A stretch of 64,000 nt of DNA from Hyphomicrobiales bacterium (GTDB lineage Bacteria; Pseudomonadota; Alphaproteobacteria; Rhizobiales; Beijerinckiaceae), in contig JAFLCX010000001.1 in NCBI GenBank assembly GCA_017302635.1, positions 930,001-994,000 on the forward strand. Direction: 5' to 3'. The notes under the pieces are model-generated. The model made no database searches, had not been told where the DNA came from, and worked only from the letters and a program-made list of their open reading frames with translations. Below are positions 21,381 to 31,481 of the stretch, in pieces (the first letter of the stretch is position 1; every line of letters starts with the position of its first letter). The position numbers were made by a program, and so were the translations under genes.

Positions 21381-22244
21381 TCAGGCCTGGCACCGGCCGC
21401 AGAAAAACGTCGAGCGCCCGGATTGAACTTTCCTCTCGATCGTGCCGCCGCATTCGGGGGTGGGGCAAACTTCCCCTGCGCGGTCGTAAACCCGGAAGGC
21501 GTGCTGGAAATAGCCAAGCGATCCGTCTTCATGGCGAAAGTCCCGCAAGGATGATCCGCCCGCCTCGATCGCCTCTTCAAGCACCAGATGGATTTCCGAG
21601 ACCAGCCTCTGAGCCTCGTCCGGCTTGAGGTCTTTCGCTGGCCTCCAGGGCGAAAGATGCGCGCGATGAAGCGCCTCGCAGACATAGATGTTGCCGAGCC
21701 CGGCGACAGTTTTCTGATCCAGCAGGGCTGATTTCAGCGGCGTATTCCGCCCCTTGAGGCTCGCGGCCAGACTTTCGGCGTCAAACAGGTTGCCGAGTGG
21801 CTCCGGGCCAAGTTCGGCGATGAAAGGGTCGGCTTCGATGGCATCACTGGGCGAAAGTCGCATGAACCCGAAGCGCCGCACGTCATTATAGATGACGCGG
21901 GCGCCGCCCCCGAGTGTGATCACGACATGATCATGGGCTTCAAGGCGGCCTGTCGAATGGTGAAACTCGCCCACCAGAGTTCGGGGGCCGCTCTGCTCCA
22001 CCAGCACACGACCGCTCATACCGAGGTGGATGATCAGGGTCTCGCCCGTATCGAGGGGCAGGAGGAGGTATTTCGCGCGGCGCCCCAAAGGCCCGATCGT
22101 GGCACCTGCGAGACGCTCTGCAAAGCGCTCCGGGAACGGAAAGCGCAGATCAGGGCGATTGAGCCGTGCGGACTCGATCCGGGCTCCCTCAAGCACGGGC
22201 GCGAGACCGCGCCGCACGGTTTCAACTTCGGGCAGTTCTGGCAT
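21381..22244 (-). CDS. mutM: Formamidopyrimidine-DNA glycosylase
   Basis: 287 residues from the ATG at 22244. The mature N-terminus is [13 protein letters not shown], with catalytic Pro2 and Glu3. A helix-two-turn-helix region ([20 protein letters not shown]) and a C-terminal zinc finger (CPTPECGG...CGRC) are intact. It removes 8-oxoguanine and FaPy lesions and nicks by beta,delta-elimination. It is divergent from ubiE. The 17 codons upstream of this ATG are excluded because Pro2 must follow the initiator Met. Confidence 0.97.
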   Translation of the reverse strand: MPELPEVETVRRGLAPVLEGARIESARLNRPDLRFPFPERFAERLAGATIGPLGRRAKYLLLPLDTGETLIIHLGMSGRVLVEQSGPRTLVGEFHHSTGRLEAHDHVVITLGGGARVIYNDVRRFGFMRLSPSDAIEADPFIAELGPEPLGNLFDAESLAASLKGRNTPLKSALLDQKTVAGLGNIYVCEALHRAHLSPWRPAKDLKPDEAQRLVSEIHLVLEEAIEAGGSSLRDFRHEDGSLGYFQHAFRVYDRAGEVCPTPECGGTIERKVQSGRSTFFCGRCQA

Positions 22245-22422
22245 CGCACTGCTCCCCTTGTCCGTGTTTAACCATTGGCATGGCGCGAGAGACAAGTCGC
22301 TGCTTCATCCTTATTCCTGCATGTCGTTCTCGCAAATCCGGTTTCCACTTTGGCGCGGCATGCTCTATGGGTTGCCCCTGTGATTGAGCCCGCAAGGGCG
22401 GCAGGCGTGCGGAGGGGCGGTG

Positions 22423-23184
22423 ATGAGCCAGGGCCAGAGCGAAACGACACATTTCGGCTTCGCATCCGTGCCGCTCGGCGAGAAGCAGGCGAAGGTGGAT
22501 GACGTGTTCCACAAGGTCGCCTCACGCTACGACCTGATGAACGATCTGATGTCCGCTGGCCTCCATCGCGCGTGGAAAGCCACTTTGGTGGCGATGCTGC
22601 GCCCGCCGAAATCGGCACCTTTCGCGCATCTGGATGTTGCAGGCGGCACTGGCGACGTAGCCTTTCGGGTGCTGGATGCCGGTGGTCCGAAAACGAAAGT
22701 CACCGTTCTGGACATCAACGCCTCCATGCTCGGCGTCGGGTCCGAGCGCGCCGAAGCCGGCGGCTATTCGGATCGTGCGCAGTTCATCGAAGGCAATGCC
22801 GAGGAACTGCCTTTTGCGGACAGGAGTTTCGACGGTTACACCATCGCCTTCGGCATCCGGAATGTGCCGCGCATCGAGAAGGCTCTTGCCGAGGCGTATC
22901 GGGTTCTCAAGCGCGGCGGGCGCTTTCTCTGCCTTGAATTCGCAGCCGTCGAGATGCCGGTGTTCGACCGCATCTACGACGCCTATTCCTTCAACATCAT
23001 TCCACCGATGGGCCGGATGATCACCGGCGATGGCGAGCCCTATCGTTACCTCGTGGAATCGATCCGCCAGTTCCCGCGACCGGACGCATTTTCCGAGATG
23101 ATCCGGCAAGCGGGCTTCGCCCGTGTGAGCCACCGCTCGCTCACGGGCGGCATCGCCAACATCCATTCGGGCTGGAAACTCTGA
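22423..23184 (+). CDS. ubiE: Ubiquinone/menaquinone biosynthesis methyltransferase UbiE
   Basis: 253 residues from the ATG at 22423 ([16 protein letters not shown]), preceded by GGAGGGGC. The SAM-binding motif is [20 protein letters not shown], and the family signatures [20 protein letters not shown] and [20 protein letters not shown] are present. It performs the C-methylation step of ubiquinone synthesis. It heads a plus-strand run with ubiB, coaBC and dut. An upstream in-frame ATG at 22384 lacks support. Confidence 0.96.
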   Translation: MSQGQSETTHFGFASVPLGEKQAKVDDVFHKVASRYDLMNDLMSAGLHRAWKATLVAMLRPPKSAPFAHLDVAGGTGDVAFRVLDAGGPKTKVTVLDINASMLGVGSERAEAGGYSDRAQFIEGNAEELPFADRSFDGYTIAFGIRNVPRIEKALAEAYRVLKRGGRFLCLEFAAVEMPVFDRIYDAYSFNIIPPMGRMITGDGEPYRYLVESIRQFPRPDAFSEMIRQAGFARVSHRSLTGGIANIHSGWKL

Positions 23185-23189
23185 GGCCG

Positions 23190-24740
23190 GTGGTGTTTTC
23201 GGCAATCGGTCATCTCCTGCATCTGGCGCGTGTCGGCTTTGTGCTGGCGCGGGAGGGCGTATTCAATCTTGTTCCGGTTGACCGCGTGCCCGCTGTCGCG
23301 CGTCCCGGACTCTGGCTCGCCCGGATGATCGCGCGGCGGGGCAATGCCGATCGGGCGCAACGGCTGATGGCGGCGCTGACGCGTCTTGGCCCATCTTACG
23401 TCAAGACCGGCCAGTTCCTGTCCACTCGACCCGATATTGTCGGCATGTCGTTGGCGCAGGATCTCTCGCTGCTCCAGGATACGATGCCGGCCTTTGCGCA
23501 GGTCGAAGCCGAGCGCGTGATCTCAACGGCACTCGGCAAGCCGATTACGGATATCTTCGCCTCGTTCGGCCCACCGGTCGCGGCTGCCTCGATTGCGCAG
23601 GTTCATCGCGCGGAAATCATCGAGGACGGCGTGCGAAGAGCCGTGGCGGTCAAGGTGCTGCGACCGGGAATCGCACGCATTTTCCAGAAGGACATCAAGG
23701 CGCAGGCCTTCGCGGCGCGGCTCATCGAAAGGCTTGTGCCCTCCTCCCGCCGCCTGCGCATTGTCGATGTGATCCACACGCTGGAACGCACGGTCGAACT
23801 CGAAATGGATCTGCGCTTCGAGGCCGCTGCCCTCTCGGAAATGGCTGAAAACACGGCGCAGGACCTCGAATTCTCGGTGCCGAAGGTGGATTGGGCGACC
23901 TCGGCCCGCCCGGTGCTGACGATGGATTGGGTGGATGGCATCAAGCTTGCCGACCTCTCGGCTATCGACGCGGCAGGCATCGATCGGGTCGATCTCGCGC
24001 GCATCACCATGCAGAATTTCCTGCAGCATGCCTTGCGTGACGGATTTTTCCACGCCGACATGCATCAGGGCAACCTGTTCGCGACGCGCGAGGGCAGGCT
24101 TGTCGCGGTCGACCTCGGCATCATGGGGCGGCTGGGTGCGAAAGAACGGCGCTTCCTCGCCGAAATCCTGTTCGGCTTCATCACGCGCAATTACATTCGC
24201 ATCGCGGAGGTGCACTTTGAGGCGGGATACGTGCCCGCGCACCATTCGGTCGAGGCTTTCGCGCAAGCGCTGCGGGCCGTCGGCGAAAAAATCCACGGGC
24301 GGAACGCGGCCGAAATCTCGATGGCGGACCTGCTTGGCCTGCTCTTCGAGATCACCGGCCTCTTCGACATGGCGACCCGAACCGAACTGGTTCTCCTGCA
24401 AAAGACACTCGTGGTGGTCGAGGGTGTCTCGCGCACGCTCGACCCCGGCTTCAACATGTGGGTTGTCGCCGAGCCGGTCATCCGGGATTGGATTGAGCGC
24501 AATCTCGGCCCTGTCGGCCGCCTCGAGGAAGTGGGGCGCGAAGCGCGCGCCTTGCTCTCGATTGCGAAAACGCTTCCCGACATCGTCACGCGCTCGGAGC
24601 ACGTTCTTGCTGCGGCGGAACGGGGGATCGGCATGCCGCAGAAATCAGCGAGAGGCCCGTTGATGCTGCCGCTCACGATTGCGGCCTGGATCATCGCGCT
24701 GGCTTTGATCGCGATCGCCATCGCGCCGTTTTCGCCCTAG
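23190..24740 (+). CDS. ubiB: Ubiquinone biosynthesis accessory kinase-like protein UbiB
   Basis: 516 residues, GTG start 5 nt after the ubiE stop. It is an ABC1/ADCK atypical kinase: KxGQ region (GPSYVKTGQFLSTRPDIVG), Ala-rich nucleotide loop (VAAASIAQVHRAE), catalytic loop (GFFHADMHQGNLFATREG) and metal-binding VDLGIMGRLG. Two hydrophobic C-terminal segments (about 490-515) anchor it in the membrane. It is required for aerobic ubiquinone synthesis, probably by mobilising prenyl intermediates with ATPase activity. The operon position with ubiE supports the call. Confidence 0.95.
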   Translation: MVFSAIGHLLHLARVGFVLAREGVFNLVPVDRVPAVARPGLWLARMIARRGNADRAQRLMAALTRLGPSYVKTGQFLSTRPDIVGMSLAQDLSLLQDTMPAFAQVEAERVISTALGKPITDIFASFGPPVAAASIAQVHRAEIIEDGVRRAVAVKVLRPGIARIFQKDIKAQAFAARLIERLVPSSRRLRIVDVIHTLERTVELEMDLRFEAAALSEMAENTAQDLEFSVPKVDWATSARPVLTMDWVDGIKLADLSAIDAAGIDRVDLARITMQNFLQHALRDGFFHADMHQGNLFATREGRLVAVDLGIMGRLGAKERRFLAEILFGFITRNYIRIAEVHFEAGYVPAHHSVEAFAQALRAVGEKIHGRNAAEISMADLLGLLFEITGLFDMATRTELVLLQKTLVVVEGVSRTLDPGFNMWVVAEPVIRDWIERNLGPVGRLEEVGREARALLSIAKTLPDIVTRSEHVLAAAERGIGMPQKSARGPLMLPLTIAAWIIALALIAIAIAPFSP

Positions 24741-24759
24741 AATTCAGGTTGGAGGCAGC

Positions 24760-25977
24760 ATGCTCAAAGGACGCTCCGTTCTGCTCGTCATCGGCGGCGG
24801 CATCGCTGCCTACAAGTCGGCGGAACTGATCCGCCTGATCCGGAAAGCCGGGGGCGGTGTGCGCGTGATCCTCACGAAGGCGGGTTCGGAATTCGTGACA
24901 CCACTGACGATCGCAAGCCTCTCGGGGGAGAAAGTCTACGATGACATCTTCTCCCTCACGGATGAAACCGAGATGGGCCATATCGAATTGTCGCGCTCTG
25001 CCGATCTGGTCGTGGTCGCGCCTGCAACCGCTGATCTCATGGCGAAAGCGGCGAACGGCCTCGCAAATGATCTCGCCTCCACCGCCCTGCTCGCGACCGA
25101 CAAGCCCGTGCTGATGGCTCCAGCGATGAATGTGCGGATGTGGAACCATGCCGCGACGCAGCGCAACCTCGCAACCTTGCAGCGCGACGGCATCGTCTTT
25201 GTCGGCCCGGATGACGGCGAGATGGCCTGTGGCGAATATGGCCCCGGCCGCATGGCGGAACCGGCTGCCATTCTCGCCGCGATCGAGGCACATTTCGCTC
25301 GAAATTCGGGCTTGCGGCCACTGGCCGGAAAGCACGTGCTGATCACTGCAGGTCCGACCCACGAGCCCATCGACCCGGTGCGCTATATCGCCAACCGTTC
25401 GAGCGGCAAGCAGGGTTATGCCCTCGCTGAGGCCGCGCATCAGGCCGGGGCGCGGGTGACGCTTGTTTCCGGGCCAGTCACGTTGCCCGCACCGACCGGC
25501 GTGACGCTCATCCGTGTCGAGACCGCCGAAGAGATGAATGAGGCTGTCGAGAAGGCCCTCCCCGCCGATCTCGCGATTTTCGCGGCGGCTGTTGCCGATT
25601 GGCGCGTGAAAAACGCGGCAAGTGAGAAAATCAAAAAGCAGGGCCATGCCATTGCGCCGATCGAACTGGCCGAGAATCCGGATATTCTGGCGCGGGTTTC
25701 TCGCCACACAGACTTGCGCCCGAGGCTTGTTGTGGGTTTTGCAGCCGAAACCGAGAATGTCATCGTTCATGCAACCGCCAAACTCGCGCGCAAGGGCTGC
25801 GATCTCATCGTCGCGAACGATGTCTCACCCCAATCCGGCGTGATGGGCGGCGAGCGCAATCAGGTGCATATTCTCTCGGCTTCCGGCATCGAAAGCCTGC
25901 CAGAGATGGACAAGGCCGCTGTCGCCGAAGTCTTGATCGCACGTTTCGCGAGATTGCTGACACAGGCGCAGACATGA
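24760..25977 (+). CDS. coaBC: Bifunctional phosphopantothenoylcysteine decarboxylase/synthetase CoaBC
   Basis: 405 residues. The N-terminal flavoprotein CoaC domain (about 1-180) has GGGIAAYKSAELIRLIRKAG and the substrate-clamp motif APAMNVRMWNHAATQRN. The C-terminal CoaB domain (from about 190) starts KHVLITAGPTHEPIDPVRYI and contains NRSSGKQGYALAEAAHQAGA. It makes 4'-phosphopantetheine from phosphopantothenate and cysteine for CoA. Its stop overlaps the dut start as ATGA, an arrangement (dfp-dut) widely conserved. Confidence 0.96.
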   Translation: MLKGRSVLLVIGGGIAAYKSAELIRLIRKAGGGVRVILTKAGSEFVTPLTIASLSGEKVYDDIFSLTDETEMGHIELSRSADLVVVAPATADLMAKAANGLANDLASTALLATDKPVLMAPAMNVRMWNHAATQRNLATLQRDGIVFVGPDDGEMACGEYGPGRMAEPAAILAAIEAHFARNSGLRPLAGKHVLITAGPTHEPIDPVRYIANRSSGKQGYALAEAAHQAGARVTLVSGPVTLPAPTGVTLIRVETAEEMNEAVEKALPADLAIFAAAVADWRVKNAASEKIKKQGHAIAPIELAENPDILARVSRHTDLRPRLVVGFAAETENVIVHATAKLARKGCDLIVANDVSPQSGVMGGERNQVHILSASGIESLPEMDKAAVAEVLIARFARLLTQAQT

Positions 25978-26429
25978 AAACTCTCACTCTCGCGATCCGT
26001 CAGCTCCCTTCTGCCGAAGGGCTTCCTTTCCCGACTTACCAGAGTGCCGAGGCGGCGGGCTTCGATCTCGCGGCGGCGATCCCGGAAAACGAACCGGTCG
26101 AACTCAGCCCCGGTGCGCGCGCCCTGATCCCGACCGGGCTGATTTTCGAGCTTCCTGCGGGCACCGAAGCGCAGGTGCGCCCCCGCTCCGGGCTGGCGCT
26201 GAGCGCCGGAGTGACAGTGCTCAACGCGCCCGGCACGGTCGACAGTGATTATCGCGGTGAGATCAAGGTCATCCTTGTCAATCACGGAGCCGAGCCGTTC
26301 AAGGTTGTGCGCGGCATGCGCATCGCGCAATGCGTGGTGGCGCCCGTATTGCGGATCGAAATTTCGGCGAGTGAAACCACACGCGAAACGGATCGCGGAG
26401 CGGGCGGATTTGGCTCAACCGGCCTGTGA
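25974..26429 (+). CDS. dut: dUTP diphosphatase
   Basis: 151 residues, trimeric dUTPase type. Conserved motifs I to V are visible: AGFDLAAAI, RPRSGLAL, LNAPGTVDSDYRGEIKVIL, RGMRIAQCVVAP and the C-terminal GAGGFGSTG that closes the active site. It hydrolyses dUTP to dUMP, preventing uracil incorporation and feeding thymidylate synthesis. Start codon overlaps coaBC by 4 nt. Confidence 0.97.
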   Translation: MKTLTLAIRQLPSAEGLPFPTYQSAEAAGFDLAAAIPENEPVELSPGARALIPTGLIFELPAGTEAQVRPRSGLALSAGVTVLNAPGTVDSDYRGEIKVILVNHGAEPFKVVRGMRIAQCVVAPVLRIEISASETTRETDRGAGGFGSTGL

Positions 26430-26494
26430 AAGCGGGCCCGCCTGGAAAACCGGTTGAGAATCGGACCGGGCTTGGCTATTCAACTTCTCGCGCT

Positions 26495-26571
26495 GCACCC
26501 GTAGCTCAGCTGGATAGAGTGTTGGATTCCGAATCCAAAGGTCACAGGTTCGAATCCTGTCGGGTGCGCCA
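26495..26571 (+). tRNA. tRNA-Arg (anticodon CCG)
   Basis: 77 nt cloverleaf with encoded CCA. The acceptor stem GCACCCG pairs with CGGGTGC, the D arm is AGCTCAGCTGGATAGAGT, the anticodon arm is TTGGA/TTCCGAA/TCCAA with CCG at positions 34-36, and the T arm is ACAGGTTCGAATCCTGT. The discriminator is G. It decodes CGG, a frequent arginine codon in GC-rich genomes. It stands alone, 65 nt after dut. Confidence 0.97.
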
Positions 26572-26608
26572 TTTCTTCTGTCTCGTGCCAATTCACTGCT
26601 CTCACGGC

Positions 26609-27229
26609 TCATTCAGCCGCCATATCGATTTCGACCTGCCGGCCCAATTCGGCCATCCAGCTGCGAAATTCAGGCCGGGCAGCAAGCTGAAAGGCATAAT
26701 GTCGGCGCAGCGCCATTGTCAGGCGACCGCTTCGGGCGAGAGCTGCGTCGGCAAGAACAACCATCCGCGAATTGGGCCAGGCTTGCGGCCGGATGGCGCG
26801 CAGTCTTTCGAAGAGGTGATCTTCATTCGCCTGCGGATCGGCCTGCGCCATCAGCATCAGCATGGCTCCCGTCGAGCGAGAAACGCCCATGTGACAGTGC
26901 ACGAGAAGGTGCGAAGCATCGGAACTCTCGATGTTGCCGGCCCCCAACCTCTCACCGAACCGCAAGATCTGCTCGACATGCCCAAGATCCGGCATGACCC
27001 AGCCCGATCGGGGTTCGACAATGTCGTGGAAGCGCAGGATCGTGCGAAGGTGATGAGGATAGCGGGAAAAGGCACTGATCGGCGCCAAATCCGGATCGAT
27101 CAGCGAGAGCACATGCGTCACGCCTTCGGCGTGAAAGCTCGGCAGTTCCTCGATCCCGCAGATCGAACGGCGCGAGGACGGGGTTTGCCCATTCAAGCTC
27201 ACAACACTCACCTCCTGATCAGTCGACAT
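26609..27229 (-). CDS. Dual-specificity/tyrosine-type protein phosphatase
   Basis: 206 residues with the Cys-based phosphatase P-loop HCHMGVSRST (His111, nucleophile Cys112, Arg118). The region HVLSLIDPDLAP...LRTILRFHDIVEP resembles the N-terminal part of small DSP-like phosphatases, and Asp69 is a possible general acid. The substrate could be a phosphoprotein, phosphoinositide or nucleotide; nothing in the sequence decides. It overlaps the end of the LysR-type gene by 11 nt and probably forms a two-gene operon with it. Confidence 0.8.
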   Translation of the reverse strand: MSTDQEVSVVSLNGQTPSSRRSICGIEELPSFHAEGVTHVLSLIDPDLAPISAFSRYPHHLRTILRFHDIVEPRSGWVMPDLGHVEQILRFGERLGAGNIESSDASHLLVHCHMGVSRSTGAMLMLMAQADPQANEDHLFERLRAIRPQAWPNSRMVVLADAALARSGRLTMALRRHYAFQLAARPEFRSWMAELGRQVEIDMAAE

Positions 27230-28133
27230 GACCGCGTAGCCGGTCGCGATTCTTTCGGAACAATCCGATCAAGGCTTGCGCAACGGCCTCCACGGCCGCA
27301 TCACCGCGCGAGCGTTCAGAGCGGATCAGGAACATGTCTTCATGGACAAATGGGTCGACCTGGCCTGAGAGACGCACAAGCTGTGGATCGGCATCGCCAA
27401 TCCAGCAGGGCAAGATTCCGGCACCGACGCCAGCGCGGATAGCCTGAAGCCGCAAATGCAACTCGTCAATCTGTGGCCCTTGCTTGCGATGGGCGAGTTC
27501 GCGCAACGCCAACTCACGATATCCCGAAAACATGCGGCTCACCGGGGGAATGATCATCGGTAGATCGTCCAATCCGGCACGACCATAGATCGTCGCCGAA
27601 ACCACTGCCACCTTGCGCACCAGCAGACCCGGCTCCGGATCGACCTGTCGCATGCGCAAGGCAAGCTCGGCCCCGCCTCGCATTACGTCGATGAAATTTC
27701 GCGTCGGCAACAGCACAACATCGCGCGGCGCCGCTGCCTGTCGAAGGAGCCCTATCCGCTCGGAAAGAAAGATCGCGATGGAATTTGTCGAGGTGAGCCG
27801 CACCGGATGGCCATCGCGCGCAGCGAGGGTCGTGATGATACCCTTCACCGCCCGACTCGCCTCGCCCATCGGTTCCAGAACCTCGGCGAGCGCTTTGGCC
27901 GCGGGTGTGAAGGTGAGATTGTTCGGGCCACGCAGAAACAGCATCACCCGCGTCTGCTCCTCAAGACGGCGCATCCGACGCCCGATCGTGGGCTGGCTCT
28001 CGCCCAGCTCCATCGCAGCCCGGTTCATCGATCCGTGAACAGAAACGGCCAGAAAGGCGCGCAGGTCGTCCCAAGAGATTTGGGATCCGAATTCGGCATC
28101 CACCGCGAGGGGCACAGCAGGAGGCTCAGCCAT
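27219..28133 (-). CDS. LysR-family transcriptional regulator
   Basis: 304 residues. An N-terminal winged HTH (SWDDLRAFLAVSVHGSMNRA; AMELGESQPTIGRRMRRLEE, about residues 20-75) precedes a periplasmic-binding-like effector domain. About 18 residues precede the HTH, slightly longer than usual. Divergent from the ABC exporter gene at 28399 with 265 nt between, and overlapping a phosphatase gene downstream. The likely target is itself or one of these neighbours; the effector is unknown. Confidence 0.88.
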   Translation of the reverse strand: MAEPPAVPLAVDAEFGSQISWDDLRAFLAVSVHGSMNRAAMELGESQPTIGRRMRRLEEQTRVMLFLRGPNNLTFTPAAKALAEVLEPMGEASRAVKGIITTLAARDGHPVRLTSTNSIAIFLSERIGLLRQAAAPRDVVLLPTRNFIDVMRGGAELALRMRQVDPEPGLLVRKVAVVSATIYGRAGLDDLPMIIPPVSRMFSGYRELALRELAHRKQGPQIDELHLRLQAIRAGVGAGILPCWIGDADPQLVRLSGQVDPFVHEDMFLIRSERSRGDAAVEAVAQALIGLFRKNRDRLRGHVD

Positions 28134-28398
28134 TCAGACGCGCCTGATCGAGGTGAACCTTGCGAGGGTTGCGGCAAGACCTCTTCGGTGAAAGCCGCAC
28201 TTCGCGTGAAAAACAAGTCATTTCTACTCTCCGTCATGCGCAAAGGATCGGCCCGGTGCGCAGATTTGTCAGCCTGGCAAGAGCGAAAGCCGCTCTTCAA
28301 ATCTGAAGAACATCGAGAGTGAAGTCTACGGAGGCAGGCGAGGATTGCGGGGCGCTCAGGGCTCGCCACTCTCTGCAAAGCAGGGTATCGAGCCTCTC

Positions 28399-30258
28399 AT
28401 GACGCACAATCCGCTCCGCTGGTTCGAGCAGCTCATCGACCCAATCGTCCCCGGCCCGGCGGATCAGCCGGATCGGCTCTGGGCGTTTTTCGGCGTCCAG
28501 ATCCGACAGGTGCGCGGTCTTCTGGCGCTCTATTTCCTGCTGATTGTAGCGGATGCCCTGCTGGATGCTTTGGTGCCGTTTTTCATCGGGCATCTGATCA
28601 ACATTCTCACCAGCACGCCGCGCGAAGCATTGCTCACGGTCGCAGGGCCGACCCTGATCGGCATGGCGATCGTGATGCTGGTCATTCGCCCAGCGGTTTT
28701 CCTTGCCGGTTTCGCGCTCGGACGGCTCGGCATCGAGCCGGGCTGGACCTATCGCCTGCGCTGGCAATTCTATTCGCGGCTCGCAGGGCAGAGCCTCGGC
28801 TTTTTCCAGAACGATTTTGCCGGGCGGCTCGCGAACCGCGTGCTGCAAACCGGCGGCGGTGTGCGCCAGGCGGTGAGTTCGTTCATTCAGGCCGTGATCT
28901 ATATGGTGTTCTACGGGCTGAGTTCGGTGGCTCTGATTGCCGCGCAGGACTGGCGCATGGCCGCACCGATCGCTGCCTGGTTCCTGATCTATCTGGTGGT
29001 TTTGCGATTCTTCCTGCCGCGCCAGCGCATGCGGTCGCAGGCGGCATCCGAAGGTCGCTCAACCCTGATGGGCAAGATCGTCGACGCCTACGGCAATATC
29101 GCGACCTTGCGCCTTTTCGGCGAGAAAAGCCGCGAAGACGCCAACATGAGTGCGGCCATCCGCGAGGCCAACGCACTGTTTCATGCCGAAAGGCGGCTGC
29201 AACTCGGATTTTCGGCCTGCCTCTCTGTGCTATCGGCCTGCACAGTGACGGCCACCGGCGCTATCGGCATCTGGCTCTGGATCAAGGGCTCTCTTGAAAT
29301 CGGCAGTTTCGCGATGGCGATGACCCTGGTGATGTCGCTCGTGCGCGCGTCAAACTGGATCGCCTGGGAAATCGCCGGGATCATGGAAAATGTCGGCATC
29401 GTGCAGGAAGGGATGGAGAGCATCTCTGCCCCGCTGGCGATGCAGGATGCGCCCGGCGCCCGCCCCTTCGAGTTCAGAGAGGGTGAAATCCGCTTCGAGA
29501 ATGTCCGCTTCGGCTACGGCCGCGCTCTTCCCGCATTGGATGATGTCTCGCTCACGATACGGCCGGGCGAGAAAGTCGGGCTGGTCGGACGCTCGGGAGC
29601 GGGCAAGTCGACCTTCGTGAACCTGCTTCTGCGGTTCAATGCAGTGGAGAGCGGGCGCATTCTGGTGGATGGGCAGGATATCGCCGGGCTCGAGCAGGAG
29701 AGCCTGCGCCGGCGCATCGCGATGGTGACGCAGGATACCTCTTTGCTCCACCGCTCGATCCGCGACAACATTCTCTATGGCCGACCGGGGGCAAGCGAAG
29801 CCGAGCTTGAGGCTGCAATCCGCCTCGCGCGGGCTGAGGGGTTCATCGCCAATCTCTCCGACTGGAAAGGGCGGAAAGGGCTTGATGCGCATGTCGGCGA
29901 GCGCGGCGTGAAGCTCTCGGGTGGCCAGCGCCAGCGTATCGCCATTGCGCGCGTGATCCTGAAAAACGCGCCGATCCTCGTGCTCGATGAAGCCACCAGC
30001 GCGCTCGATTCAGAGGTCGAGGCGGCCATTCAGGAGAGCCTGGTCACCCTGATGGAGGGCCGCACGGTGATCGCCATCGCGCATCGACTCTCGACCTTGC
30101 GGATCATGGACCGGATTGTGGTTCTCGATGCAGGCCGCGTGATCGAGGATGGCACCCATGCCGAACTGATGGCGCGCGGCGGGCTCTATGCCGAGCTCTG
30201 GGCGCGGCAGGTGGGCGGCTTCATCGTGGAGCCGAAGCGCGTGACGGCGGGGGAATAG
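28399..30258 (+). CDS. ABC transporter, fused permease and ATP-binding protein (exporter type)
   Basis: 619 residues from the ATG at 28399 (MTHNPLRWFEQLIDPIVPG). A six-helix exporter membrane domain (about 40-345) is followed by an ABC domain: Walker A GRSGAGKST (about 397-405), signature LSGGQRQRIAIAR, Walker B ILVLDEATSALD and the switch histidine in VIAIAHRLSTL. This is a half-transporter that would dimerise to export lipids, drugs or peptides. There is no partner gene nearby, so a homodimer is likely. In-frame codons upstream of 28399 are not supported. Confidence 0.9.
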   Translation: MTHNPLRWFEQLIDPIVPGPADQPDRLWAFFGVQIRQVRGLLALYFLLIVADALLDALVPFFIGHLINILTSTPREALLTVAGPTLIGMAIVMLVIRPAVFLAGFALGRLGIEPGWTYRLRWQFYSRLAGQSLGFFQNDFAGRLANRVLQTGGGVRQAVSSFIQAVIYMVFYGLSSVALIAAQDWRMAAPIAAWFLIYLVVLRFFLPRQRMRSQAASEGRSTLMGKIVDAYGNIATLRLFGEKSREDANMSAAIREANALFHAERRLQLGFSACLSVLSACTVTATGAIGIWLWIKGSLEIGSFAMAMTLVMSLVRASNWIAWEIAGIMENVGIVQEGMESISAPLAMQDAPGARPFEFREGEIRFENVRFGYGRALPALDDVSLTIRPGEKVGLVGRSGAGKSTFVNLLLRFNAVESGRILVDGQDIAGLEQESLRRRIAMVTQDTSLLHRSIRDNILYGRPGASEAELEAAIRLARAEGFIANLSDWKGRKGLDAHVGERGVKLSGGQRQRIAIARVILKNAPILVLDEATSALDSEVEAAIQESLVTLMEGRTVIAIAHRLSTLRIMDRIVVLDAGRVIEDGTHAELMARGGLYAELWARQVGGFIVEPKRVTAGE

Positions 30259-30347
30259 CCTTGCCAGCGACGGAAAGCTTCGGTTGACCGGTATCAAGGC
30301 CTTGCACCGAACTCGCGAGCAGATTGCGATGGGCGAAGTCGCAGGCA

Positions 30348-31481
30348 ATGATCATGCAATTCGGGTGGGTGGAAGCCGGGGTAGAACGTTTAGGGGCAGG
30401 GCCGGCGCTGCTGGCGGCAGGGTTGCTCGCCGGGTTGACATTCGGCTTTTGTGCACAGCGCAGTCGCTTTTGCCTGCGCGCTGCTGTGGTCGAATTCTCG
30501 ACCGGCCGGTTCGGCGAGAAGCTCGCAATCTGGCTCCTGACTTTCGGCACCGCCATCACCCTTGTGCAATGGCTCGCTGTCATCGGCGATATCGATCCAT
30601 CGCAATCACGAGCCCTTTCGGCCACGGGTTCACTCACGGGCGCCGTGTCCGGGGGACTTCTGTTCGGTATCGGCATGGTTTTGGCGCGCGGTTGCGCGAG
30701 CCGGTTGCTGGTCCTTTCTGCGACTGGCAACGCGCGGGCCCTGATCGCGGGGCTGATTTTCGTCGTCACGGCCCAGGCCGCCTATCAGGGCGTTCTCGCT
30801 CCGGCTCGGATGGCGATATCGGGCCTCTGGACCATTGACGGCGGCGCGGCACGAAGCCTGCTCGCGCAGATGGGCGCAAGGCCTGAAGACGGGCTGATTC
30901 TGGCCTTCCTCTGGCTTGTGGCGGCCATCCGTTTCGCGTCAAGAGCGAAGCTCCGTCCGCTCACATGGATCACCGGCGCTGGAGCGGGAGCGGCGGTGGC
31001 CTTTGCCTACTGGATTACCGCCCGGATCGGACTTGTCGAACTGGAACCGGGCACTCTGCGCGGCATCACCTTTTCCGGCCCCTCCACCGAGATCCTGATG
31101 CGCGTTCTGGGTGGCATCTCCAGGCCGCCGGGTTTCGATACCGGACTCGTGCCGGGTGTATTTCTCGGCGCAGCTCTCGGTGCGGTCGTTGGCGGCGAGT
31201 GGCGATTGCAGGTTTTTGATCAATCCTCAGGCACGTTGCGTTACATCATCGGAGCGGCGCTGATGGGTTTTGGCGCCATGCTCGCTGGTGGCTGCGCAGT
31301 GGGTGCCGGAATTTCAGGCGGTGCGATTTTCTCTCTCACCGCCTGGATCGCCCTGACGGGGATGTGGCTCGGAGCCGGGCTAACGCATTGGCTGGTGGAC
31401 GAACGGCATGCGCCGGAGCCGGCAACAGGCGGCTCCGACGATGGCATGGCCATCACCCATCCATCTTCAGCGCTGCGATAA
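30348..31481 (+). CDS. YeeE/YedE family transporter, fused two-repeat form
   Basis: 377 residues from the ATG at 30348 (the frame opens with a TTG at 30324). About ten membrane segments form two repeats, each with conserved Cys/Gly motifs of the sulfur-transport YeeE family: [26 protein letters not shown] and [21 protein letters not shown]. coli YeeE (TsuA) imports thiosulfate through such cysteines, and other members are linked to selenium or sulfide metabolism. The exact substrate is unknown. The 3' end overlaps the convergent lepA by 29 nt. Confidence 0.85.
   Translation: MIMQFGWVEAGVERLGAGPALLAAGLLAGLTFGFCAQRSRFCLRAAVVEFSTGRFGEKLAIWLLTFGTAITLVQWLAVIGDIDPSQSRALSATGSLTGAVSGGLLFGIGMVLARGCASRLLVLSATGNARALIAGLIFVVTAQAAYQGVLAPARMAISGLWTIDGGAARSLLAQMGARPEDGLILAFLWLVAAIRFASRAKLRPLTWITGAGAGAAVAFAYWITARIGLVELEPGTLRGITFSGPSTEILMRVLGGISRPPGFDTGLVPGVFLGAALGAVVGGEWRLQVFDQSSGTLRYIIGAALMGFGAMLAGGCAVGAGISGGAIFSLTAWIALTGMWLGAGLTHWLVDERHAPEPATGGSDDGMAITHPSSALR

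Noticed and set aside
22268..22275. TTAACCAT between mutM and ubiE as a CtrA half-site
   Set aside because: An 8-mer half-site with no second half-site at the right spacing; similar copies occur near 8837 (reverse complement) and 47245, so chance is likely.
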